The notes beneath the pieces were generated by a model that was not told where the DNA came from, searched no databases, and worked only from the letters and a program-made list of their open reading frames with translations. Positions 1 to 5,223 of a stretch of DNA of 5,223 nt are shown here, one piece after another. Position numbers and translations under genes: made by a program. The DNA comes from an uncultured Anaerolineaceae bacterium (GTDB lineage Bacteria; Chloroflexota; Anaerolineae; Anaerolineales; Anaerolineaceae). The stretch covers positions 1 to 5,223 of the forward strand of contig CALESS010000355.1 of assembly GCA_937907495.1 (NCBI GenBank), written 5' to 3'. Within the stretch, counting starts at the first letter, position 1. Every line of letters starts with the position of its first letter.

Positions 1-1
1 C

Positions 2-79
2 AGTCACCCGATGCAGGATTGGTTTATGCCCAACCCGGAAAAAATCGCCGAGGCCATGCGCAAGCTGGCCCGCTATTAA
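2..79 (+). CDS. 2-oxoacid dehydrogenase E1 component, beta subunit (C-terminal fragment)
   Basis: Only the last 25 codons and the TAA stop are present; the gene starts left of the window. The readable tail ends in PNPEKIAEAMRKLARY. A proline followed by an E-K-I-type amphipathic helix and a basic C-terminus is how the transketolase C-terminal domain of E1 beta subunits usually ends. The main support is context: the E2 gene starts 42 nt downstream in the same direction and E3 follows it, the standard order E1-E2-E3. The E1 beta subunit binds thiamine diphosphate jointly with E1 alpha and decarboxylates the 2-oxoacid, then reductively acylates the E2 lipoyl group. Whether this is a separate beta subunit or the end of a fused alpha-beta E1 cannot be told from so short a piece. 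The substrate is also unknown. Confidence 0.7.
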   Translation, partial: SHPMQDWFMPNPEKIAEAMRKLARY

Positions 80-111
80 GAAGCATTCCGCACAAAGATA
101 ACTGCTGTTTC

Positions 112-116
112 AGGAG
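112..116 (+). promoter_or_regulatory. Ribosome binding site of the E2 gene
   Basis: AGGAG lies 5 nt upstream of the ATG at 122. It supports that start, as does the protein beginning directly with the first strand of the lipoyl domain. No promoter is evident in the 42-nt gap after the upstream stop codon, so E2 is probably co-transcribed with E1. Confidence 0.75.
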
Positions 117-121
117 TAGCC

Positions 122-1474
122 ATGCCCACACAAGTCATTATGCCGCAATTGGGTGAATCGGTGGTTGAAGGCACCGTCACCAAGTGGTTGAAGCAGGAAG
201 GCGAACACATCGCAGCAGACGAATCCCTGTTGGAGGTCAACACCGATAAGGTGGATACGGAGATCCCCAGCCCCGCCGCCGGCACGCTGTTGAAAATCGT
301 CATCGGCGAGGGCATCACCGTCAAAGCCGGGACGATTATTGCCTGGATCGGCGAGCCGGGGGAAAACATCCCCGGCGGGGTGAGCCGGGTGGATCTACAC
401 GCACCGCCTGCCCCCGCACCAGAAGAACCTGCTGACGCCCCCGCTGCACCCATTCCGCCTGCCGCGGGCCGCAGCCGGGACCTCGGCTTCATCTCCCCGG
501 TGGTCGCCAAAATGGCGGCAGAACACCAGCTCGATCTCTCTCTCATCCACGGTACGGGGGAAGGCGGGCGCATCACCAAGCGGGATGTGCTGGCTTACCT
601 TGAGAAGAGCGCCCCCTCACCGGCCCCAGCCCCAGCCGAAGACCGGCCCGCCTGGGAGACCCCCGGCGAGGGAGACCTGTTCCGCCCAACCGAGTTGATG
701 TTCACCGGAGGCGCACCCGGGATGCCGGCGCCTGCCGCAACCCCGGCCCGGCAGCAACAACCCACCGGCACTCCGCCACCCGCGGCCGCCCCAGGCGCAG
801 ATGAACTGGTACCGCACACCAGCCTGCGCCGGGCCATCGCCGCCCACATGCTGACCAGCAAACAGACCTCTCCGCACGTCACCACGGTGATGGAAGCCGA
901 CCTGGGTGCGGTGGTGGCCCACCGAGCCGCCCATAAGGCGGAATTTGCCCGCGGCGGCGTCAATTTAACCTTCACCCCGTATTTCATCGCGGCTATCGTA
1001 GCCGGGTTGAAGGCCTTCCCGACCGTCAACTCCTCCTGGAAGGACGAAGGCTTGCTGCTGCACCGGGCGATTAATATCGGCATGGCAACCTCACTGGGAG
1101 AAGAAGGGCTGATTGTTCCGGTCATCAAAGGGGCCGATGGCCTCTCCCTGCTGGGCCTGGCCCGGGCCGTCAATGACCTGGGCGGGCGCGCCCGGGCTCA
1201 CAAATTACAACCGGATGAAGTCAAAGGTGGCACCTTCACCATCACCAATCATGGCACCTCCGGCTCCCTTTTTGCCACCCCGGTCATCAACCAACCGCAA
1301 TGCGGCATCCTGGGCGTGGGCGCCATTCAAAAGCGGGTGGTGGTGATTCAGGATGCCATCGCCATCCGGCCAATGGTATATTTATCCCTGACTTTTGACC
1401 ACCGCATCCTGGATGGCGCCGGAGCCGATGGTTTCCTGGCGCAGGTGGTGGAAACCTTACAAAATTGGTCCTGA
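122..1474 (+). CDS. 2-oxoacid dehydrogenase E2 component (dihydrolipoamide acyltransferase)
   Basis: This 450-residue protein is the core of a 2-oxoacid dehydrogenase complex and transfers the acyl group from its lipoyl arm to CoA. The domain order is classical. A single lipoyl domain covers about residues 1-80, with the lipoylation site K43 in the TDKVDTE turn. A Pro/Ala-rich linker covers about 93-118. The peripheral subunit-binding domain, which docks E1 or E3, covers about 124-161 and includes SPVVAKMAAEH and GEGGRITKRDV. A second long linker covers about 163-228, and the catalytic domain runs from about 229 to 450. The active-site motif DHRILDG is intact, with H427 and D431. Length is normal for a one-lipoyl-domain E2. 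The stop is 12 nt before the E3 start, so the genes form an operon. The substrate could be pyruvate, branched-chain 2-oxoacids or 2-oxoglutarate. The segment from NHGTSGS to GILGVGAIQKR resembles E2s of the pyruvate/branched-chain group, but this is from memory and does not settle it. Confidence 0.96.
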   Translation: MPTQVIMPQLGESVVEGTVTKWLKQEGEHIAADESLLEVNTDKVDTEIPSPAAGTLLKIVIGEGITVKAGTIIAWIGEPGENIPGGVSRVDLHAPPAPAPEEPADAPAAPIPPAAGRSRDLGFISPVVAKMAAEHQLDLSLIHGTGEGGRITKRDVLAYLEKSAPSPAPAPAEDRPAWETPGEGDLFRPTELMFTGGAPGMPAPAATPARQQQPTGTPPPAAAPGADELVPHTSLRRAIAAHMLTSKQTSPHVTTVMEADLGAVVAHRAAHKAEFARGGVNLTFTPYFIAAIVAGLKAFPTVNSSWKDEGLLLHRAINIGMATSLGEEGLIVPVIKGADGLSLLGLARAVNDLGGRARAHKLQPDEVKGGTFTITNHGTSGSLFATPVINQPQCGILGVGAIQKRVVVIQDAIAIRPMVYLSLTFDHRILDGAGADGFLAQVVETLQNWS

Positions 1475-1476
1475 GA

Positions 1477-1484
1477 AGAGGTGG
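1477..1484 (+). promoter_or_regulatory. Ribosome binding site deciding the E3 start
   Basis: The sequence AGAGGTGG lies just after the E2 stop codon, with its GAGG core at 1478-1481, five nt before the ATG at 1487. An in-frame GTG at 1481 lies inside this site and has no suitably spaced site of its own, so ATG 1487 is the better start. It also gives the usual N-terminus, MSEYDVVVIGAGPGG. Confidence 0.7.
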
Positions 1485-1486
1485 AT

Positions 1487-2884
1487 ATGAGTGAATACGA
1501 TGTTGTTGTAATTGGGGCCGGCCCGGGCGGGTACGTTGCCGCCATCCGCGCCTCCCAACTGGGGTTGAAAACCGCCATCATTGATAAAGAATGGCTCGGC
1601 GGTGTGTGTTTGAACGTGGGCTGCATCCCATCCAAGGCACTCTTGCGGAATGCCGAAGTGGCCCACACCCTGCGCGAACGCGGCAAGGAATTTGGATTCT
1701 CCTTTGAAAACCTGAAGCTGGATTATGCAGTAGCCCTCAAGCGCAGCCGGCAGGTCTCTGACCGGCTGACAAAAGGGGTGGCCCTCTTGATGCGCAAAAA
1801 TAACATTGAGGTCATCATGGGTTCCGCCCGCCTGGCGGGAAAAAATGTAGTCGAGGTGACTGCCGCAGACGGCAAAAAGCAGACGGTGCAGGGCAAGAAT
1901 ATTATCCTGGCGACCGGGGCGCACCCCATCGTCATCCCGGGTGTGGAGGTGGATGGCAAGCGCATCCTCACCTACCATGAAGCCATCCTGCAGGATACCA
2001 GGCCGGAGAGCGCCATCATCATCGGCGCCGGAGCCATCGGGGCGGAATTCGCCACCATCTGGAATGGCTATGGTGCCAAAGTGACGATGGTCGAAATGCT
2101 GCCCAATATCCTGCCGCTGGAAGACGAAGAGGTCAGCAGCGAGTTAGCCAAGCAATTCAAGAAGCGCGGCATCCTGACCATGACCGGCACCAAGGTACTC
2201 TCCGTTACCGCCACCGAGACGGGTGTTGAAGTCAGGGTGAATGGGCCCGAGGGCGAACAAACCCTCAAAGCTGAGCAGGCCCTGCTGGCGATCGGCTTCC
2301 GCCCGAACAGCAAGAACCTGGGGCTGGAAGAGACCGGCGTGAAAACCAACGAGCGCGGCTTCATCACCATTGATGAGCGCATGTCAACCAATGTACCGGG
2401 CATCTGGGCAATTGGCGATGTGACCGGGCAGTTGCTGCTGGCACATGTTGCCTCGGCCCAGGCCGTGGTGTGCGCCGAAAACATTGCCGGGGTGGAAACC
2501 ATCACCCTGGATTACAGCATGATGCCGCGTGCCACCTACAGCCAGCCGCAGGTCGCCTCCTTCGGCCTGACGGAAGCCCAGGCCAAAGATAAAGGCCATG
2601 AGGTCAAGGTGGGCAAGTTCATCTTCCAGGCCAATGGCAAAGCGCTGGGCCTGGCGGATTATGCGGGCTTCATCAAGATCATCACGGATGCCAGGTATGG
2701 TGAAATCCTGGGGGCACATCTGATCGGCCCGGAGGTCTCCGAGTTGCTGCCGGAATTAACCCTGGCCCAACGCATGGAACTGACCACCGAGGAGATCGGG
2801 CGCAATGTGCATGCCCACCCCACCCTGAGCGAGGTGATCATGGAAGCGGCACATGCCGCCGAGGGGCACGTCATTCACATGTAG
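1487..2884 (+). CDS. lpdA: Dihydrolipoamide dehydrogenase (E3)
   Basis: This FAD-dependent disulfide oxidoreductase reoxidises the dihydrolipoyl group of E2 and passes electrons to NAD+. From ATG 1487 it has 465 residues, normal for the family. The N-terminal FAD-binding motif GAGPGG is at residues 10-15. The redox-active disulfide is C41/C46 in GGVCLNVGCIPSK. A second Rossmann motif, GAGAIG at 180-185, with an acidic residue (E203) at the end of the following strand, indicates NAD+ rather than NADP+. The second FAD-contacting motif, GIWAIGD, is at about 305-311. The C-terminal dimerisation domain carries the catalytic pair H444 and E449 in HAHPTLSE. All key residues are present, so the enzyme should be active. 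It is the last gene of the E1-E2-E3 operon, directly followed by a terminator. Such E3 subunits are often shared with other lipoyl systems such as glycine cleavage, which cannot be judged here. Confidence 0.97.
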   Translation: MSEYDVVVIGAGPGGYVAAIRASQLGLKTAIIDKEWLGGVCLNVGCIPSKALLRNAEVAHTLRERGKEFGFSFENLKLDYAVALKRSRQVSDRLTKGVALLMRKNNIEVIMGSARLAGKNVVEVTAADGKKQTVQGKNIILATGAHPIVIPGVEVDGKRILTYHEAILQDTRPESAIIIGAGAIGAEFATIWNGYGAKVTMVEMLPNILPLEDEEVSSELAKQFKKRGILTMTGTKVLSVTATETGVEVRVNGPEGEQTLKAEQALLAIGFRPNSKNLGLEETGVKTNERGFITIDERMSTNVPGIWAIGDVTGQLLLAHVASAQAVVCAENIAGVETITLDYSMMPRATYSQPQVASFGLTEAQAKDKGHEVKVGKFIFQANGKALGLADYAGFIKIITDARYGEILGAHLIGPEVSELLPELTLAQRMELTTEEIGRNVHAHPTLSEVIMEAAHAAEGHVIHM

Positions 2885-2908
2885 GGAAAAGTCTCCATCG
2901 GAATATCC

Positions 2909-2946
2909 AGGATCAGGAGTCGCCAAGACTTCTGATCCTTTTTTTT
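2909..2946 (+). terminator. Intrinsic terminator of the 2-oxoacid dehydrogenase operon
   Basis: A 12-bp stem pairs 2910-2921 with 2927-2938, with a single G-T wobble (2917/2931) and a 5-nt loop, GCCAA. It is followed at once by eight T residues (2939-2946). A2909 can also pair with T2939. It begins 24 nt after the E3 stop codon and marks the end of that transcription unit. Confidence 0.93.
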
Positions 2947-3014
2947 GTGGGGGGTTCGCAAAACACCAGGCTGGGGGAGCTGCCACCGGCCGCGCCAGGG
3001 AAACCATTGTTTTC

Positions 3015-3043
3015 TTGACTTTCTGCCGCCGCTGGCTTACAAT
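3015..3043 (+). promoter_or_regulatory. Sigma-70-type promoter of the btuF operon leader
   Basis: TTGACT (3015-3020) and TACAAT (3038-3043) are separated by exactly 17 bp. Each box differs from the consensus at one position. Transcription would start near 3050, about 10 nt before the first paired base of the riboswitch, which is the arrangement expected for a leader RNA. The 68 bases between the previous terminator and this promoter (2947-3014) show nothing recognisable. Confidence 0.8.
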
Positions 3044-3059
3044 GACCTCAATCGAATAG

Positions 3060-3185
3060 ATGTCAACTGGGTGCCACATCCCCCGGATGGGATGGCTTAA
3101 TGGCGAAGCCGGTGCAAGTCCGGCGCTGTTCCCGCAACTGTAAGAAGCTTGGCGCTTCAAGTCAGGTCGCCCGCCCAATTGACGT
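3060..3185 (+). ncRNA. Cobalamin (B12) riboswitch aptamer
   Basis: This leader RNA element binds a cobalamin and represses the downstream uptake genes. The B12 box is AGTCAGGTCGCCCGCC at 3160-3175, matching the family pattern AGYCAGG...GCC. Upstream is the conserved core: GCCGG (3108-3112) pairs with CCGGC (3120-3124) around GTGCAAGT-type sequence, then CCCGCAACTGTAAG at 3131-3144. The closing helix P1 pairs 3060-3071 with 3174-3185, 11 of 12 positions pairing (one C-A mismatch, one G-T wobble). Other hairpins are 3077-3082 with 3089-3094, and 3144-3148 with 3154-3158. The short peripheral segment between CTGTAAG and the B12 box indicates a compact aptamer; whether it prefers adenosyl-, methyl- or hydroxocobalamin is not something I can assign by eye. 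The btuF-like and btuC-like genes downstream are typical targets. Confidence 0.95.
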
Positions 3186-3188
3186 TCC

Positions 3189-3254
3189 CCACGCCGCGAG
3201 GAAAGGAGGTGGAAGTTGGAACAGGTACCTGTTTTTACCTGAAAACCGCCTCCC
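3189..3254 (+). promoter_or_regulatory. Candidate riboswitch expression platform (antiterminator / kissing-loop region)
   Basis: GGAGGTGG at 3205-3212 can pair with CCGCCTCC at 3246-3253 (8 bp, one G-T). That pairing takes the first three bases of the 5' arm of the terminator at 3251-3280, so it could act as an antiterminator. CCAC at 3189-3192 can instead pair with GTGG at 3209-3212, which would sequester the antiterminator arm. GCGAGGAA at 3196-3203 can pair with TTCCCGC at 3129-3135 of the aptamer, leaving one A bulged. This resembles the loop-loop (L5-L13) contact known in cobalamin riboswitches. These pairings were found by eye. The overall switching logic is inference. Confidence 0.45.
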
Positions 3255-3280
3255 TGTCCGTTTGGACAGGGATTTTTGTT
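3251..3280 (+). terminator. Riboswitch-controlled intrinsic terminator
   Basis: TCCCTGTCC (3251-3259) pairs perfectly with GGACAGGGA (3264-3272) around the 4-nt loop GTTT, followed by TTTTTGTT. It lies between the B12 aptamer and the btuF-like start codon with no gene ending before it, so it most likely attenuates transcription when cobalamin is bound. The remaining 73 bases before the btuF ribosome binding site show no further recognisable signal. Confidence 0.9.
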
Positions 3281-3353
3281 GCCTCTGGGTAGTCTCCCGC
3301 CCGGCTGGAGTGTAACCCGCCATTCAATAACTGCAAACGATTTATTCACATAC

Positions 3354-3357
3354 GGAG
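3354..3357 (+). promoter_or_regulatory. Ribosome binding site of the btuF-like gene
   Basis: GGAG lies 7 nt before the ATG at 3365 and supports that start, which also gives a complete lipoprotein signal peptide. The site is over 70 nt beyond the terminator hairpin and is not obviously paired with it, so control by termination fits better than control by hiding this site. Confidence 0.7.
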
Positions 3358-3364
3358 TTTTTCC

Positions 3365-4291
3365 ATGAAACGTTTTTTCAAAATCCTTCTTATCCTTTCC
3401 CTCTTCAGCCTGCTGCTGGCAGCCTGCATAGCCCCCGCACCCGCGCCCTCCACCCCACCCATTGAATTGACCGATGGGCTCGGTCGTGCGGTGACCCTGG
3501 ATGCCCCGGCTCAAAAGATTGTCTCCCTTTCCCCCTCCATCACCGAGACCTTGTATGCCATAGGCGCAGGCAGCCAGGTGATTGGCCGGGACGAGTTCTC
3601 CGACTACCCCGCAGAAGCCCGGCAACTGCCCTCGGTGGGCGGCTCCTTTGGCGATTACAACTACGAAGCCATTGCCAGCCTCCAACCCGACCTGGTGCTG
3701 GCAGCGGAAATTAACACCCCGGAGCAGGTGCAATCCCTGGAAAACCTGGGCTTGAAGGTTTATTACCTCTCCAACCCCACTGACCTGGAGAGCATGTATG
3801 CCAGCCTGGAAATCCTGGCAGCCCTCACCGGGCGCCAGGCAGAAACCCAAACCCTGGTCAGTGATCTGCGCAGCCGGGTGCAAGCCGTGGACGAAAAGCT
3901 GGCTGCAATCACGGAAGAGCCGCTGGTTTTTTATGAACTGGATGCCAGCGAACCTGCCAAACCCTGGACAGCCGGCGCCGGAACCTTTTTAGACCTGCTG
4001 ATCCAGCAAGCCGGCGGGCGCAATGTGGGTGCCGCCCTTGGCTCGGCCTGGGCGCAGATCAGCCAGGAAGAATTGCTGGTCCAGAATCCGCAAATCATCC
4101 TCCTCGGGGATGCCGCCTACGGGATCACCCCGGAATCGGTGGCCGCCCGCACCGGGTGGGGGGTAATTTCCGCCGTTGAAAATGGCCGCATTTACCCCTT
4201 TGATGACAACCTGGTCAGCCGCCCCGGGCCGCGCCTGGTGGATGGACTGGAAAAGCTGGCCGAAATCATTCACCCCGAGCTGTTCAAGTAA
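3365..4291 (+). CDS. btuF: Cobalamin ABC transporter substrate-binding lipoprotein, BtuF-like
   Basis: This 308-residue protein would capture cobalamin or a related corrinoid outside the membrane and deliver it to a BtuCD-type importer. It starts with a basic MKRFFK segment, a hydrophobic stretch and a lipobox, LAAC, with the lipidated cysteine at C21, then a short Pro/Ala-rich tether to about residue 32. The rest is a class III binding protein fold (Peripla_BP_2 family). KIVSLSPSITETLYAIGAG at about 51-69 is the signature opening of the first lobe, followed by DYPAEARQLPSVGG at 80-93 and EAIASLQPDLVLA at 101-113. A long helical connector spans about 140-182. The second lobe includes SQEELLVQNPQIILL (233-247), ending in SRPGPRLVDGLEKLAEIIHP (285-304). 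E84 and E235 lie roughly where related proteins have glutamates that dock on the permease, by recalled alignment only. The family also includes siderophore and heme binders. The upstream B12 riboswitch and adjacent permease make cobalamin the best call. Confidence 0.9.
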   Translation: MKRFFKILLILSLFSLLLAACIAPAPAPSTPPIELTDGLGRAVTLDAPAQKIVSLSPSITETLYAIGAGSQVIGRDEFSDYPAEARQLPSVGGSFGDYNYEAIASLQPDLVLAAEINTPEQVQSLENLGLKVYYLSNPTDLESMYASLEILAALTGRQAETQTLVSDLRSRVQAVDEKLAAITEEPLVFYELDASEPAKPWTAGAGTFLDLLIQQAGGRNVGAALGSAWAQISQEELLVQNPQIILLGDAAYGITPESVAARTGWGVISAVENGRIYPFDDNLVSRPGPRLVDGLEKLAEIIHPELFK

Positions 4292-4304
4292 AACGACCCA
4301 AATA

Positions 4305-5223
4305 ATGAAACATAACCCTGCCCCACCCTACTGGATTACAGTAATCGTGCTGGCTGTTGCCGTTGTACTCAGCCTGGCGGTGGGCAGTGTTTTCCTTTCC
4401 CCGGCCCTGCTTTGGGATGCGCTGCGCAGCCGCTTGGGAAGCCCGGATTTCAGCCCAGAAGTCCGCACGGCAGCCGTCATCCTGCTCGATTTGCGCCTGC
4501 CGCGCACGATCCTGGTTGCCCTGACGGGGGCAGCCCTGAGCGGCAGCGGCGCCGCCTACCAGGGCCTGTTCCGCAACCCGCTGGCTGACCCCTACCTGAT
4601 CGGCGTGGCATCCGGCGCCGGGCTGGGGGCCGTGCTGGCGATGAGCCTGCGCTGGCCCTATACCACCCTGGGGCTGCTCGCCATTCCGCTGGCAGCCTTT
4701 GCCGCGGCCATTCTGACGGTGGTGGTGGTCTATCAACTGGCACGGGTCGGTAAAGCCATCCCCGCTTCCAACCTCATCCTGGCGGGGGTGGCGGTCAGCT
4801 CCCTGGCTACCGCGCTGACCTCCTTCCTGATGTTGAGCGGCCAGGGAGAATTACGCCGGGCGCTGGTCTGGATGCTGGGCGGCGCGGCCGTTAGCGGCTG
4901 GGGGCCGGTGCTGGGGGTGCTGCCCTACGTGCTCATCGGCCTGACGGTATTGCTGTTGACGGGCCATGCCCTCAACGTGCTGCAAGTGGGAGATGAGCAA
5001 GCGCGCCAGTTGGGTCTGCCGGTGGAACGCGCCCGCCGGATCATCCTGGCGGCGGCATCACTCACCACCGCCGCGGCGGTTGCCTTTTCCGGCATCATCG
5101 GCTTCATCGGGCTGATCGTCCCGCACATCATCCGCCTCCTGTGGGGGGGTGATTACCGCCGCCTGCTGCCGCTGGCGATGATCGGCGGCTCTGCCCTGTT
5201 GCTGCTGGCAGATATCGCCGCCC
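4305..5223 (+). CDS. btuC: Cobalamin ABC transporter permease, BtuC-like (FecCD family), truncated by the window edge
   Basis: 306 codons are visible with no stop before the right edge. FecCD permeases usually have about 330-350 residues, so only the last helix or so is missing. The protein is very hydrophobic, with a first membrane segment at about residues 10-33. Family signatures are in order: DLRLPRTILVALTGAALSGSG (62-82), GLFRNPLADPYLIGVASGAG (87-106), the cytoplasmic loop GDEQARQLGLPVERAR (229-244) that contacts the ATPase, and GFIGLIVPHIIRLLWGGDYRR (266-286). Two copies would form the membrane channel with a BtuD-like ATPase. The start ATG lies 13 nt after the btuF-like stop; there is no strong Shine-Dalgarno sequence, so translation may depend on coupling to the upstream gene. 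The next in-frame ATG would remove the first helices and the RLPR motif. The family also transports iron-siderophores and heme; riboswitch context favours cobalamin. Confidence 0.92.
   Translation, partial: MKHNPAPPYWITVIVLAVAVVLSLAVGSVFLSPALLWDALRSRLGSPDFSPEVRTAAVILLDLRLPRTILVALTGAALSGSGAAYQGLFRNPLADPYLIGVASGAGLGAVLAMSLRWPYTTLGLLAIPLAAFAAAILTVVVVYQLARVGKAIPASNLILAGVAVSSLATALTSFLMLSGQGELRRALVWMLGGAAVSGWGPVLGVLPYVLIGLTVLLLTGHALNVLQVGDEQARQLGLPVERARRIILAAASLTTAAAVAFSGIIGFIGLIVPHIIRLLWGGDYRRLLPLAMIGGSALLLLADIAA

Noticed and set aside
401..480. C/G-rich, repetitive-looking DNA in the E2 gene
   Set aside because: It encodes the usual Pro/Ala linker; there is no true direct repeat unit or array structure.
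595..1173. 192-codon - strand frame inside the E2 gene
   Set aside because: It is antisense to a complete E2 gene with intact domains. Its composition (Ala, Gly, Ser, Arg, Pro) is what the reverse strand of a Pro/Ala-rich gene produces.
1481..1486. Upstream GTG start for lpdA, adding two residues
   Set aside because: The GTG lies within the ribosome binding site of ATG 1487 and has no site of its own at proper spacing.
2947..3014. Possible small gene or operator between the operon terminator and the btuF leader promoter
   Set aside because: The 68 bases show no start codon with a ribosome binding site, no convincing inverted repeat and no known operator pattern.
2853..3059. 68-codon + strand frame overlapping the lpdA end and the intergenic region
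   Set aside because: It starts inside lpdA in another frame, runs through the intrinsic terminator and its T tract, and ends in the promoter region. It has no protein-like features.
3100..3315. 71-codon + strand frame beginning MAKPVQVRRC
   Set aside because: It reads straight through the conserved core of the cobalamin riboswitch and the terminator, whose sequence is explained by RNA structure. It has no ribosome binding site suited to its start.
2756..3883. Long open frame on the - strand (375 codons) spanning the lpdA end, the leader and the btuF-like gene
   Set aside because: It crosses a terminator, a riboswitch and parts of two well-supported + strand genes. Its translation has low-complexity Gly/Gln-rich sequence and no recognisable domain; it is a by-product of GC-rich codon use on the other strand.

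Overview
The window is moderately GC-rich, closely packed bacterial DNA with all genes on the + strand. The organism is probably a member of the Chloroflexota (Anaerolineae-like). I infer this from the style of the E2 and E3 proteins, the lipoprotein-type binding protein and the base composition; there is no rRNA or other firm marker, so the assignment is tentative. The window holds two unrelated transcription units separated by a clear intrinsic terminator.

Positions 1-2946 are the 3' end of a 2-oxoacid dehydrogenase operon. They contain the last 25 codons of an E1 beta-type subunit, a complete lipoyl-bearing E2 acyltransferase and a complete dihydrolipoamide dehydrogenase (E3), followed by a 12-bp stem and an 8-T tract. 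Together these would make a pyruvate, branched-chain or related 2-oxoacid dehydrogenase complex: E1 decarboxylates the 2-oxoacid, E2 passes the acyl group to CoA via its lipoyl arm, and E3 reoxidises the lipoyl group with NAD+. The substrate cannot be fixed from this window.

Positions 2947-3364 are noncoding and regulatory. A near-consensus sigma-70-type promoter (TTGACT, 17 bp, TACAAT) is followed about 10 nt after its predicted start site by a cobalamin riboswitch with a clear B12 box and a long P1 helix. Downstream lie a purine-rich possible antiterminator arm and an intrinsic terminator (3251-3280). This is the layout of a B12-repressed leader controlled by premature termination.

Positions 3365-5223 are a cobalamin-uptake operon: a BtuF-like substrate-binding lipoprotein, then a BtuC-like FecCD-family permease cut by the right edge of the window. 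An ATPase gene (btuD-like) is expected beyond the edge but is not visible. The riboswitch supports cobalamin or a corrinoid as the substrate over iron-siderophore or heme, which the protein families alone would leave open. I found no mobile element, CRISPR array, tRNA or rRNA, and no evidence of a wholly new system. The least ordinary part is the riboswitch expression platform, which carries a strong Shine-Dalgarno-like sequence in front of an eight-codon reading frame.
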